From assembly GCA_009773765.1 (NCBI GenBank), contig WTWZ01000023.1:1-35368 (forward strand): a stretch of DNA of 35,368 nucleotides. Reading direction: 5' to 3'. The position numbers were made by a program, and so were the translations under genes. The notes beneath the pieces were generated by a model. It was not told the DNA's origin. It made no database searches and worked only from the letters and a program-made list of their open reading frames with translations. Source of the stretch: Prolixibacteraceae bacterium. Lineage in GTDB: Bacteria; Bacteroidota; Bacteroidia; Bacteroidales; Prolixibacteraceae. Positions 24,812-32,491 of this stretch are shown here, one piece after another. Numbering within the stretch: the first letter of the stretch is position 1; each line of letters starts with the position of its first letter.

Positions 24812-25792
24812 TTATTTAACTTCCCTGATTCTCCGGATATAAGAATAAATTACAGGATGGTTACTATAACTTTCTATAAGCGGTTGTACTTTATCAATAA
24901 AAGGTTGCTTGTCGGGATAATTAATAACCACACCTGCCTTTTGTACTTCAGCCATCGAAAATTCCTCTGAATCGGCCCAGAGTTTTCGTTGTAAAACTGC
25001 CGATTCATCGGCTGCCTGTTTTACCCACTGCTGCTCTTGCGGTGTAAGTTTATCCCATATTTTCTGGCTGATAATCAATACATCGGGGATAGTTGTATGC
25101 TCGTTGAGTGAGTAGAATTTACAAACTTCATAGTGCCGTGAGGTATATAAACTTGGAGGATTGTTTTCAGCTCCGTCAACAACCCCACTTTGCAATGCGG
25201 TATAAAGCTCTCCCCACGAAATCGGGGTTGCCGATCCACCCAATACCCGCATCATTTCAACGGCTGTAATACTTTGCATAACCCTGATCTTCATGCCTGA
25301 TAAATCATCGGGGTGGTTAACCGGTTTGGATTTGGTGTAAAAACTGCGCGATCCGGCATCGTAATAACACAAACCCCTAATCCATTTATCTGCTGTACTT
25401 ACCAGAATGTCGTTGCCAATATCTCCATCAAGAACGGCAAAAGTATGTTCTTTTGATTTGAAAATATAAGGTAGTCCAAATACTTTATAGGCATCGGCAA
25501 AACTCTCCAAAGCTGCAGCCGATACCTTTGTAATGGCCAGACTTCCAATCTGAACAAGTTCAACACATTGTTGTTCAGAGCCTAACTGCCCGGCAGGATA
25601 AACTTCTATTGTGAGTTTGCCTTCTGATATCTCTCCTGCCCTTTCGGCCATAAAAGCCATGGCATGATGCACCGGATGATCGGTTGGCAGGCCATGTGCG
25701 AGTTTTAACTCTGTTGATTCCTTAATACCGCATGAAACCAATGTAATTGCCCCAAACAGCAAAATACACTTTAAAAATCTGGTAAACATCAT
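24812..25792 (-). CDS. TRAP transporter substrate-binding protein (DctP type), lipoprotein, 326 aa
   Basis: Extracytoplasmic binding protein that delivers substrate to the permease pair. The N-terminus is a lipoprotein signal (LFGAITLVSCG, cysteine 21), so it is probably membrane-anchored. The family signatures are present: GLPYIF, the KIRVMQS segment with the carboxylate-binding Arg, and GVVDGAENNPPSLYTSRHYEV. Proteins of this subgroup often bind uronates, which agrees with the uxaC, uxaE, kdgK and eda genes in the same operon. It starts 12 nt after the aldolase gene. Confidence 0.92.
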   Translation of the reverse strand: MMFTRFLKCILLFGAITLVSCGIKESTELKLAHGLPTDHPVHHAMAFMAERAGEISEGKLTIEVYPAGQLGSEQQCVELVQIGSLAITKVSAAALESFADAYKVFGLPYIFKSKEHTFAVLDGDIGNDILVSTADKWIRGLCYYDAGSRSFYTKSKPVNHPDDLSGMKIRVMQSITAVEMMRVLGGSATPISWGELYTALQSGVVDGAENNPPSLYTSRHYEVCKFYSLNEHTTIPDVLIISQKIWDKLTPQEQQWVKQAADESAVLQRKLWADSEEFSMAEVQKAGVVINYPDKQPFIDKVQPLIESYSNHPVIYSYIRRIREVK

Positions 25793-25804
25793 CAGGATTG
25801 AATT

Positions 25805-26476
25805 TTAGTTTCTGATTTTTTGCACGATCGACATAGCCTCCCTGCATTTTTGCGAAATATAGCTAAAATTGCCATTCTTCAACACATCCGGTGGAAAAAG
25901 TTGAGAGCCCATTCCCACGCAATGCACTCCTGCTTTAAACCATTTCAAGAGGTTTTCGTCATCGGGCGACACGCCGCCAGAGGGCATAATACTGGTCCAT
26001 GGCATGGGCCCCAGTATAGCTTTTACGAATTCGGGGCCTCCTACCTGTTCACCCGGAAATATCTTTACCACTTCGGCTCCCAATTCGTGGGCACGGCCAA
26101 TTTCGGTAACCGAACCGCAACCAGGGACCCACAACACCTTCCGCTTGTTGCACACACCGGCCATTCCTTCATCGATCAGCGGCGACACAATGAAATTTGC
26201 CCCCAGCGCTAAATACATGGAGGTTGTACCGGCATCGATAACAGAACCAACGCCCATGATCATTTCGGGGCACTCTTTGGCAGCCCATTTATTCACTTCG
26301 GCAAAAACCAGCGATGCAAAGTCACCGCGGTTAGTAAATTCAAATACACGGATTCCGCCTTCGTAACAGGCTTTTATAATTTGCTTGCACAATTCTGCAT
26401 CGCCGCTGTAGAACACCGGTACAATACCGGTCTCTTTCATTTTAAGTGCTACTTCTATTCTTGTAAATCGGGACAT
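25805..26476 (-). CDS. eda: KDPG / KHG aldolase, 223 aa
   Basis: Class I aldolase that splits 2-keto-3-deoxy-6-phosphogluconate into pyruvate and glyceraldehyde 3-phosphate. K138 in EVVKIFPGE is the Schiff-base lysine and E46 (VFEFTNRG) the catalytic acid/base; GCGSVTE and IMPSGGV are further family motifs. The length is normal. It provides the last step of the hexuronate route encoded by this operon. A 166-nt spacer with a heptad array, a small hairpin and a palindromic repeat separates it from kdgK. Confidence 0.92.
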   Translation of the reverse strand: MSRFTRIEVALKMKETGIVPVFYSGDAELCKQIIKACYEGGIRVFEFTNRGDFASLVFAEVNKWAAKECPEMIMGVGSVIDAGTTSMYLALGANFIVSPLIDEGMAGVCNKRKVLWVPGCGSVTEIGRAHELGAEVVKIFPGEQVGGPEFVKAILGPMPWTSIMPSGGVSPDDENLLKWFKAGVHCVGMGSQLFPPDVLKNGNFSYISQKCREAMSIVQKIRN

Positions 26477-26480
26477 ATCA

Positions 26481-26528
26481 GTTTAAAGTTTAAAGTTTAA
26501 AGTTCAAAGTTTAAAGTTTCGAGTTTCA
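26481..26528. repeat. Heptad array GTTTAAA between kdgK and eda
   Basis: GTTTAAA occurs three times in exact succession, followed by GTTCAAA, GTTTAAA and GTTTCGA, all in 7-nt register. It starts 4 nt from the eda start codon, on its upstream side, so it would form part of the eda leader. Confidence 0.7.
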
Positions 26529-26529
26529 T

Positions 26530-26544
26530 CTCGCCTGAAGCGAG
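26530..26544. repeat. CTCGC-CTGAA-GCGAG hairpin
   Basis: Perfect 5-bp stem with a 5-nt loop in the kdgK-eda spacer. The core GCCTGAA also occurs in the GC-rich element at 7142-7164, which suggests a dispersed repeat. Confidence 0.45.
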
Positions 26545-26604
26545 AATAATTAAGTATTCCTCATTTCATTTTGAAAACGTTAATCAAAATCAACACTTCT
26601 CTTA

Positions 26605-26642
26605 TTCTTTCTCCCCTCCTTCGGAGGGATCGGGAGAGGCTC
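26605..26642 (-). repeat. Palindromic repeat copy after kdgK
   Basis: CCCTCC (26614-26619) and GGAGGG (26623-26628) form a stem around TTC, with GGGAGAGGC alongside. Reverse complemented it aligns with the copy at 29223-29265 (GCCTCTCCCGATCCCTCC against GCCTCCCCCGACCCCTCC). It begins directly after the kdgK stop codon. Confidence 0.7.
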
Positions 26643-27674
26643 TTACCTCGCCACTCTTCCCGAGGCGTCGCCGCCCATTAGTTTTTCAACTTCGTTAACG
26701 GTTACATGGTTGAAATCGCCGTAAATGGTGTGTTTCAAGCAGGATGCGGCCACTGCAAAGTTCAGTGCTTTCAGGTCGTTTCCTGCATAAGTAAGCAATC
26801 CGTAAATCAAACCACCCATAAACGAATCGCCGCCACCAACGCGGTCAACGATGTGTGTAATCTGGTAGGTTGGCGCTTCAAACAGAGTTTTACCATCCCA
26901 AAGCACACCCGACCAACTGTTGTGGTTGGCATTTACCGAACCACGCAATGTTGTTATCACTTTTTTGCAGCGGGGAAAACGGGCCATAATTTGTTTCGAA
27001 ACCGATTCGTACGCCGCTGCCTCAATATGACCACCAGTTACATCAACACCTTCGGGTTTGATTCCCAAAACCATTTCAGCATCTTCTTCATTTCCAAGAA
27101 TAATATCAGTTCCAGCAACAAGTTCCGGCATTACTTCGCCAGCTTTTTTACCGTATTTCCAGAGATTTTTTCTGAAATTCAAATCGCATGAAACGGTAAT
27201 TCCTAATTCGTTTGCTTTTTTGATTGCTTCGAGACAAACTTCAGCAGCGCTTTGCGAAATGGCGGGTGTAATTCCTGTCCAGTGAAACCAATTAGCTCCT
27301 TCAAAAACTTTGTTCCAGTCAATCATTCCGGATTTGATTTCAGAAACCGAAGAATGTGCACGGTCATAAACCACTTTGCTTCCGCGGCTAACAGCGCCGG
27401 TTTCAAGAAAATAAATCCCCAAACGTCCGCCTCCCCAAACAATTTTGTCTGTTCCCACGCCGTATTTGCGCAAATCCATCACACACGATTGTGCAATATC
27501 GTTTTTTGGTAACCGGGTAACAAAATCGACAGGAATGCCAAAGTTGGCCAGCGATACAGCCACGTTTGCCTCGCCACCTCCAAACGTTGCAGTTAAGGTT
27601 TGCGACTGCGAAAAACGCAAATAATCGGGTGTTGCCAGCCGCAACATGATTTCTCCAAATGTGATTACTTTCAT
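26643..27674 (-). CDS. kdgK: 2-keto-3-deoxygluconate kinase, PfkB family, 343 aa
   Basis: Phosphorylates KDG to KDPG. The PfkB signature FGGGEANVAVSLANFG lies near residues 31-46, and the catalytic base is D283 in VGGGDSFMGG. The operon context with eda and uxaC supports the KDG substrate. I start at the ATG at 27672-27674 (MKVITFGEIM), the family-typical N-terminus. An in-frame start at 27710 adds 12 residues encoded partly by the palindromic repeat and should be ignored. Confidence 0.92.
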   Translation of the reverse strand: MKVITFGEIMLRLATPDYLRFSQSQTLTATFGGGEANVAVSLANFGIPVDFVTRLPKNDIAQSCVMDLRKYGVGTDKIVWGGGRLGIYFLETGAVSRGSKVVYDRAHSSVSEIKSGMIDWNKVFEGANWFHWTGITPAISQSAAEVCLEAIKKANELGITVSCDLNFRKNLWKYGKKAGEVMPELVAGTDIILGNEEDAEMVLGIKPEGVDVTGGHIEAAAYESVSKQIMARFPRCKKVITTLRGSVNANHNSWSGVLWDGKTLFEAPTYQITHIVDRVGGGDSFMGGLIYGLLTYAGNDLKALNFAVAASCLKHTIYGDFNHVTVNEVEKLMGGDASGRVAR

Positions 27675-27687
27675 TTTTTTAAATTTA

Positions 27688-27730
27688 AGCCCCCTCCAAT
27701 CCTCCCCCAAAGGGGAGGCCTTTGGAAGCC
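27688..27730 (+). repeat. Palindromic repeat copy between uxaC and kdgK, kdgK side
   Basis: CCTCCCC (27701-27707) pairs with GGGGAGG (27712-27718) around CAAA; an alternative stem CCAAAGG/CCTTTGG overlaps it. The flank AAGCCCCCTCC matches the family. It lies 14 nt upstream of the kdgK start codon, so it would fold in the leader of that gene. Confidence 0.7.
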
Positions 27731-27772
27731 GTTACAATTTTTTCTTTTCAATTTCAAAATTTCAAAACGCTT

Positions 27773-27811
27773 CTTCCTGTCCCCTCCATTGGAGGGGTTA
27801 GGGGAGGCTTT
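27773..27811 (-). repeat. Palindromic repeat copy overlapping the uxaC 3' end
   Basis: CCCCTCC (27781-27787) and GGAGGGG (27791-27797) form a perfect 7-bp stem with a 3-nt loop. The element runs into the coding region: the last three UxaC residues (Ser-Leu-Pro) and the TAA stop at 27798-27800 are repeat sequence. It is an inverted copy of the element at 29223-29265. Confidence 0.75.
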
Positions 27812-29210
27812 CGAAATTGAAATAAGATTTTGCGTTGTTAAAACAAATATTTTCAACCATCTGGCCTAATAATTCCATGTCGTTTGGTATTTCGCCATTT
27901 TCAACATCATTGCCCAATATATTGCAAAGTGTGCGACGAAAATACTCATGACGGGTATATGACAGGAAACTTCGCGAATCGGTTAACATACCTACAAACC
28001 GGCTCAATAATCCAAGGTTCGACAATGCATTTATCTGTTTTTCCATTCCATCTTTCTGGTCGAGAAACCACCAGCCCGAGCCGAACTGCATTTTTCCCGG
28101 AACAGAACCATCCTGAAAATTGCCAATCATTGTCCCTATCAATTCATTGTCGCGTGGATTTATATTATACAAAATAGTTTTTGCCAACTTATTATTAGAG
28201 TCGAGGCGATCAAGAAACCTGGCCAGCGGCTTGCCAATTTCAAAATCCCCAATTGAATCGAAACCGACATCAGCGCCCAATTTCCTGAATAAACGTGTAC
28301 TGTTGTTCCGCAAAACCCCAAAGTGGAATTGTTGTGTCCATCCCCGTGAATGGTCCATAATTCCAAATTCATAAAGCATGCACGATTTAAACTTCAATAT
28401 TTCTTCCAAAGACAAAAATGCCCCACTCCTGCATTTTGCAAAAATTTGTTCAATTTTACTTTGGGTATAATCCTCAGCAATAAAAGTTTCTATTCCATGA
28501 TCTGACAAACGGCAACCATTGTCATGGAAAAACTGATGACGATTATCCAATGCAGCCATCAAATCGGCAAAAGTTGCGATTTTCATGTTTGCTGAAGTTG
28601 ATAATTTATCGAGATAATCGTTGTAGGTTTTTACATTTTCAACAGCCATAGCTTTGTCGGGGCGCCATGCCGGAAGCACTGCCACATCGAAACCACTGGC
28701 TTTAATTTGCTGGTGATATTCGAGCGAATCGATTGGATCGTCGGTAGTACAGATGGTGTGTACGTTGGCCATTCGGATAATTCCCCTGGCTGAGAATTCG
28801 GGTAACTGTAATTTTGCATTACATTCGTCCCAGATTTCTTTTGCTGTTGCCGGACCCAGAATTTTTTCAATTCCAAAGAATTTTTTCAGTTCGAGATGTG
28901 TCCAGTGAAAAAGCGGATTTCGTAATGTATATGGAACTGTTTCTGCCCACTTTTCAAATTTCTCCCAATCGGTGGCATTTCCTGTGCAGTATTTCTCGTC
29001 AACACCGTTGGCACGCATTGCACGCCATTTGTAATGGTCGCCATACAACCAAATCTGGGCGATGTTCTCAAATCTCTTATCTTCTGCAATTTCCTGTGGA
29101 TTAATGTGGCAGTGATAATCGAAAATGGGCATTTTTGCCGCGTGGTTATGATATAGTTCCTTTGCAGTTTGGGAGTGCAACAGGAAGTCTTTGTCCATAA
29201 ATTTTTTCAT
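27798..29210 (-). CDS. uxaC: Glucuronate/galacturonate isomerase, 470 aa
   Basis: Isomerises D-galacturonate to D-tagaturonate and D-glucuronate to D-fructuronate. The sequence follows E. coli UxaC closely by eye: metal-site FDYHCH (H33, H35), GDHYKWRAMR, CTTDDPIDSLEYH, PGKMQFGSGWWF and the LTDSRSFLSYTRHEYFRR block. The ATG at 29208-29210 (MKKFMDKDFLLHSQ) gives exactly the usual length; a start at 29246 would add residues read through a palindromic repeat. The natural end is near YFNFE; the last three residues and the stop codon come from another repeat copy. It is the second gene of the operon. Confidence 0.95.
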   Translation of the reverse strand: MKKFMDKDFLLHSQTAKELYHNHAAKMPIFDYHCHINPQEIAEDKRFENIAQIWLYGDHYKWRAMRANGVDEKYCTGNATDWEKFEKWAETVPYTLRNPLFHWTHLELKKFFGIEKILGPATAKEIWDECNAKLQLPEFSARGIIRMANVHTICTTDDPIDSLEYHQQIKASGFDVAVLPAWRPDKAMAVENVKTYNDYLDKLSTSANMKIATFADLMAALDNRHQFFHDNGCRLSDHGIETFIAEDYTQSKIEQIFAKCRSGAFLSLEEILKFKSCMLYEFGIMDHSRGWTQQFHFGVLRNNSTRLFRKLGADVGFDSIGDFEIGKPLARFLDRLDSNNKLAKTILYNINPRDNELIGTMIGNFQDGSVPGKMQFGSGWWFLDQKDGMEKQINALSNLGLLSRFVGMLTDSRSFLSYTRHEYFRRTLCNILGNDVENGEIPNDMELLGQMVENICFNNAKSYFNFESLP

Positions 29211-29222
29211 TGTTCTTTGTTT

Positions 29223-29265
29223 AAAGGCCTCCCCCGACCCCTCCAAAGGAGGGGAGACAGGAAAA
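29223..29265 (+). repeat. Palindromic repeat copy upstream of uxaC
   Basis: CCCCTCC (29238-29244) and GGAGGGG (29248-29254) form a 7-bp stem around AAA, preceded by GCCTCCCCCGA and followed by AGACAGG. It is the best candidate for the family consensus in this window. Confidence 0.75.
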
Positions 29266-29322
29266 CAGAGTCCTGTTGATTTTAATTATTTCATATCCAA
29301 ATAGCATGGTTTTCAAATCTTT

Positions 29323-29348
29323 CCCCCTTTGTGGGAATAAGAAGGGGG
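29323..29348. repeat. CCCCCTT...AAGGGGG stem-loop after uxaE
   Basis: Seven-base arms (29323-29329 and 29342-29348) enclose 12 nt, beginning 2 nt after the uxaE stop. It is less like the other palindromic repeats and could act as a partial terminator or RNA-stabilising hairpin within the operon. Confidence 0.6.
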
Positions 29349-29349
29349 C

Positions 29350-30591
29350 TTAAAATAATCTTTTCAGATGACGGTCGTAAATATTTTCCTCAACACATCC
29401 GCCCACAACTTCGGCGTATTTTTTCAGCAGATTTGTATAACCGTCACCCATCTCGGCAGCCACTTTGTACCCAACATGAATGAGTTGGCGGAAGTTGGGA
29501 TTGTAACCTGGGTGTCCCGGAATATGGCGCAATGTATTGGCAAATTTTTCACCTGTCCACGCTGCCACTGCCTCTGGTGAAGGCAACATTGAACCGTCAA
29601 TATCAATTACATCGGCATAAGGGGCGCAAAGTTCATCTTTTCGGGTCAGAGCCTTTATATAAATTTCTTTGGCTACTTCAAGCCCATCGTCGCCTGCAAC
29701 CGACAAACCAATTACTTCTTCGAGCCAGGTTGTGCCGGCAGTTTTTACATGAATCCCCTTATCGTGTTTTTTAATAATTTCGGCCATAACCGGGTAAATG
29801 GAGAATTTATCGGAACCTGAATGCACGCTAAGTTTTAAATCTTCAGGAAGCCCGAATTCACTGATTGCATAATCGATTACCAAAATATCCTGCTCAAATT
29901 CTTTGGCAAATTGTTCAACATCGCCAACATAATCAACGCCTTTATTAAAACGGCCGGTAAATTTGGGCGCGATGGTTTGTGCCGGAATTCTCCCGATGGC
30001 AATCATTTTTAAAATAAAAAACATGTCAACCGGGGTTTGAGGGGTTTCAACCTCGTCCATCGAAATTTCGGTTATAAAGTTGCCGGCGCCCTTTGCCGCC
30101 ACAATATGACGGTAAATTTTCCCGGCTTCCTTAATAGCTGCAAGGTATTTCCGGGCTACTGATTTGAGCAGTTCTTCAGTAACCACAATAGGTTCAGTAA
30201 TTCCGGGTATTTCAACATTTTCACCCAAATCAATACATAATTCTATAAATTCTTCAACATCGGAGGCAGGAGATTCATTTCCGATGTACATGGCCACATC
30301 AAGGGTAAAAAAATCGGCATGTTCGATAAACCTGTCAACATTATTTAGATTAATGTGGTCGGCGTCAACACAATATGTATCTTCCCATTCCAGAATACGT
30401 ACTGCCTCATCAGCTTCAATCCTTGTTCCTTCCGGTTCAGAATGAACAATATTGTGTTCACGGTTCGATTTGTTCCAGACAGGCGTAACATCAACACCAT
30501 TTTTTTTGGCTTTGATAATTGCCCGCAACTGTGCCTTTCCTTCATGATTGAAGCGGTCGCCAATGCCTAAACTATATTTTCCAAGTTTCAT
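29350..30591 (-). CDS. uxaE: Tagaturonate/fructuronate epimerase, 413 aa
   Basis: The N-terminus KYSLGIGDRFNHEGKAQL and the later metal-ligand-rich blocks (YCVDADHINLNNVDRF, LSVHSGSDKFSIYPV, RHIPGHPGYNPNFRQLIHVG) are those of the UxaE family described in Thermotoga, which epimerises D-tagaturonate to D-fructuronate. That lets galacturonate enter the glucuronate branch without UxaA/UxaB. It is the first gene of the operon, directly ahead of uxaC, which makes its substrate. It follows a promoter with an overlapping palindrome. The family assignment is by recognition, not by a search, and the length is slightly shorter than the founding member. Confidence 0.88.
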   Translation of the reverse strand: MKLGKYSLGIGDRFNHEGKAQLRAIIKAKKNGVDVTPVWNKSNREHNIVHSEPEGTRIEADEAVRILEWEDTYCVDADHINLNNVDRFIEHADFFTLDVAMYIGNESPASDVEEFIELCIDLGENVEIPGITEPIVVTEELLKSVARKYLAAIKEAGKIYRHIVAAKGAGNFITEISMDEVETPQTPVDMFFILKMIAIGRIPAQTIAPKFTGRFNKGVDYVGDVEQFAKEFEQDILVIDYAISEFGLPEDLKLSVHSGSDKFSIYPVMAEIIKKHDKGIHVKTAGTTWLEEVIGLSVAGDDGLEVAKEIYIKALTRKDELCAPYADVIDIDGSMLPSPEAVAAWTGEKFANTLRHIPGHPGYNPNFRQLIHVGYKVAAEMGDGYTNLLKKYAEVVGGCVEENIYDRHLKRLF

Positions 30592-30633
30592 TTTAAGTTG
30601 ATTTTTTACTGTTTAATTCTGAAAAATTAATTT

Positions 30634-30653
30634 TTCCGTGTACGAACACGAAA
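30634..30653 (-). promoter_or_regulatory. Operator-like palindrome in the hexuronate promoter
   Basis: On the plus strand TTCCGTGTACGAACACGAAA is a 20-bp imperfect palindrome, with 8 of 10 positions symmetrical per arm around a CG centre, as for LacI- or GntR-type sites. It overlaps the -7 box at 30649-30656 and covers the likely transcription start, so a bound repressor would block initiation. The regulator is not encoded in the window. Confidence 0.6.
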
Positions 30654-30679
30654 GTATGGATATATTTTAAACTTCCAAA
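30649..30679 (-). promoter_or_regulatory. Promoter of the uxaE-uxaC-kdgK-eda-dctPQM operon
   Basis: Minus strand: TTTG (30676-30679), exactly 19 nt, then TACTTTCG (30649-30656), a one-mismatch TAnnTTTG. This is the standard spacing of Bacteroidota sigma-A promoters. The transcript would begin about 50 nt before the uxaE ATG. Confidence 0.6.
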
Positions 30680-30713
30680 AAATATTTGACTGTTGTACAA
30701 ATAATAATTCAAA

Positions 30714-31020
30714 TTAAAAGAGCGAAAATACCCAGTAAAAACCGACCATAAATATTGCTGCACAACTAACTATAAGAGCGATAATCAATAATGCAGGAAA
30801 CTCCCATGCAGCAATGGCAAAACCAACCGTACCGGCAGGAAGCGCAAATTTCAACCCGTCGAAAACCTGATTTGCTGAAATTGCATAAGTTGTTTGCTGA
30901 AGCAGAAATACAGCCATTATTGTGAAAATTGTAAAAATCACGATCATTACAACCGAAGTTCTTTCCTGTGAGTTTCGATAGTTTGCTGTCGTTCGAACCA
31001 CCTCCCCCCGGAATTCCCAT
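30714..31020 (-). pseudogene. Small membrane protein with a probable frameshift at a G6 run
   Basis: From the ATG at 31018-31020 the protein reads MGIPGGGG and then meaningless sequence. If one G of the six-G run (plus-strand C at 31004-31009) is removed, it becomes MGIPGEVVRTTANYRNSQER and continues into 85 residues with three hydrophobic segments (VVMIVIFTIFTIMAVFLL, FALPAGTVGFAIAAW and LLIIALIVSCAAIFMVGFYW). A GTG start at 31001 would also give the membrane part alone, with GGGGGGAG directly against it. Either the run has a sequencing error, or the gene is disrupted, or the frame is switched. The family is not recognised. Confidence 0.5.
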
Positions 31021-31148
31021 TACATCGCTTACATAACTTTTGTTATTACCGAGAAGTTTTGTGAGATTATCAGAAGAAATTCCCAAATCGGTTTAAAAAT
31101 AATTATATTGGCCTGGAATTAACCGATAAAAAATAAAAACTGACTTTT

Positions 31149-32474
31149 ATGAAATCACTTTTTGTTATCAAAAAACTCATGTTCCTGGTTGCATCATTCA
31201 TCATTTTGTCTTCGTTTAAAACCGGAAACTGGCCTCAATTTCGGGGGCCGCAAAGTAACCAACTTACCTCGGAGGAAAAACTCCCGCTGGAGTGGAGTGA
31301 TGAAAAAAACCTGCTATGGAAAATTGAATTGCCCGGAAGGGGATGGTCGTGCCCAATTGTTTGGGGGAATAAGGTATTTGTTACCAATGCAGTTTTGGAA
31401 GATCCTTCGATTATACCTCCGGCAGAAGAAGGCAGGCGATCAGAAAACCCGGATAGCGCTGTTTATAATTTTGAAGTAATTTGCCCCGACATCGATTCGG
31501 GAAAAGAAATTTGGAAAAGAACAGCCTACAAAGGACTACCCAGATATAGAACCCACCGCGACAATAACTATGCCCCTGAAACAATGGTAACCGATGGCCA
31601 GCATGTTTTTGCCTATTTTGGAATGACTGGGTTGTATTGCTTCGATATGGAAGGCAACCCGGTTTGGGAAAAAGACCTGGGAAATTACCCTATGCAATCG
31701 AACTGGGGAACATCAACCTCTCCGCTGTTATATAATGGTGTACTTTATATGCAGATTGACAACGAGGAAAAATCGTTCCTGGCCGCATTGGATTCAAAAA
31801 CAGGCACAGAGAAATGGCGGGTTGACCGCAATGAGAAATCAAACTGGGGAACACCCGTAATCTGGAAAAACAGTATCCGCAACGAATTGGTTTTGCAAGG
31901 ATTAAAAACACGCTCCTACAATCCTGAAAATGGGCAGTTGCTTTGGGAAATGGACATGGGCGGTGGCCGGAACATTACTTCGCCAACAGCAGAAGGGGAC
32001 ATGATTTTTGTTGGAAATGAAAAACGCAGTAACGGCGGTGGTACTTTGTTTGGCATAAAAGCCGGCGCAACTGGCGATATTTCTTTAAAAGAAGGTGAAA
32101 GCTCGAATAATTGGGTAGTGTGGTCGATACCTGAATCGGGAGTTGCCATGGCATCGCCGCTGGTTTACGAAGGTTTGCTGTACATGGTCGATCGCAACCG
32201 CGGACAAATCGTATGTATTGAAGCAGCTACCGGCAATGTGGTTTATCCGGGCACAAAAATTACCGGTGCCAAGGCATTCTGGGCTTCTCCGTGGGCTTTC
32301 GACGGTAAAATTTATTGTCTCGAAGAAAAAGGGACGACTTACGTAATTCAAGCCGGCAGGGAATTTAAGGAATTAGGTGAAAATAAACTTAACGATATTT
32401 TTTGGGCATCCACCGCAATTGCAAAAGGATCGTATATTTTCAGGGGCGAAAAAGGGATTTATTGTGTGAGGTAA
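31149..32474 (+). CDS. Secreted PQQ-like beta-propeller protein, 441 aa
   Basis: Multi-bladed beta-propeller with repeating blade motifs such as GKEIWKRTAYKG, GNPVWEKDLG, GTEKWRVDRN and GQLLWEMDMG, and the opening NWPQFRGPQSNQ, typical of PQQ-like repeat proteins in Bacteroidota and Planctomycetes. A signal sequence (KKLMFLVASFIILSSF) sends it out of the cytoplasm. Such proteins are usually structural or binding modules; the acidic ligands of true PQQ dehydrogenases are not evident, so an oxidoreductase role should not be assumed. It is transcribed away from the hexuronate operon and meets the beta-helix gene tail to tail with a 17-nt gap. Confidence 0.85.
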   Translation: MKSLFVIKKLMFLVASFIILSSFKTGNWPQFRGPQSNQLTSEEKLPLEWSDEKNLLWKIELPGRGWSCPIVWGNKVFVTNAVLEDPSIIPPAEEGRRSENPDSAVYNFEVICPDIDSGKEIWKRTAYKGLPRYRTHRDNNYAPETMVTDGQHVFAYFGMTGLYCFDMEGNPVWEKDLGNYPMQSNWGTSTSPLLYNGVLYMQIDNEEKSFLAALDSKTGTEKWRVDRNEKSNWGTPVIWKNSIRNELVLQGLKTRSYNPENGQLLWEMDMGGGRNITSPTAEGDMIFVGNEKRSNGGGTLFGIKAGATGDISLKEGESSNNWVVWSIPESGVAMASPLVYEGLLYMVDRNRGQIVCIEAATGNVVYPGTKITGAKAFWASPWAFDGKIYCLEEKGTTYVIQAGREFKELGENKLNDIFWASTAIAKGSYIFRGEKGIYCVR

Positions 32475-32491
32475 ATTTACGTTTACCAATG

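Noticed and set aside
27675-27710. Longer N-terminus for kdgK
   Set aside because: The added 12 residues are encoded partly by the palindromic repeat, and the family begins at MKVITFGE.
29211-29246. Longer N-terminus for uxaC
   Set aside because: The extension reads through a repeat copy; starting at 29210 gives the same length and beginning as E. coli UxaC.
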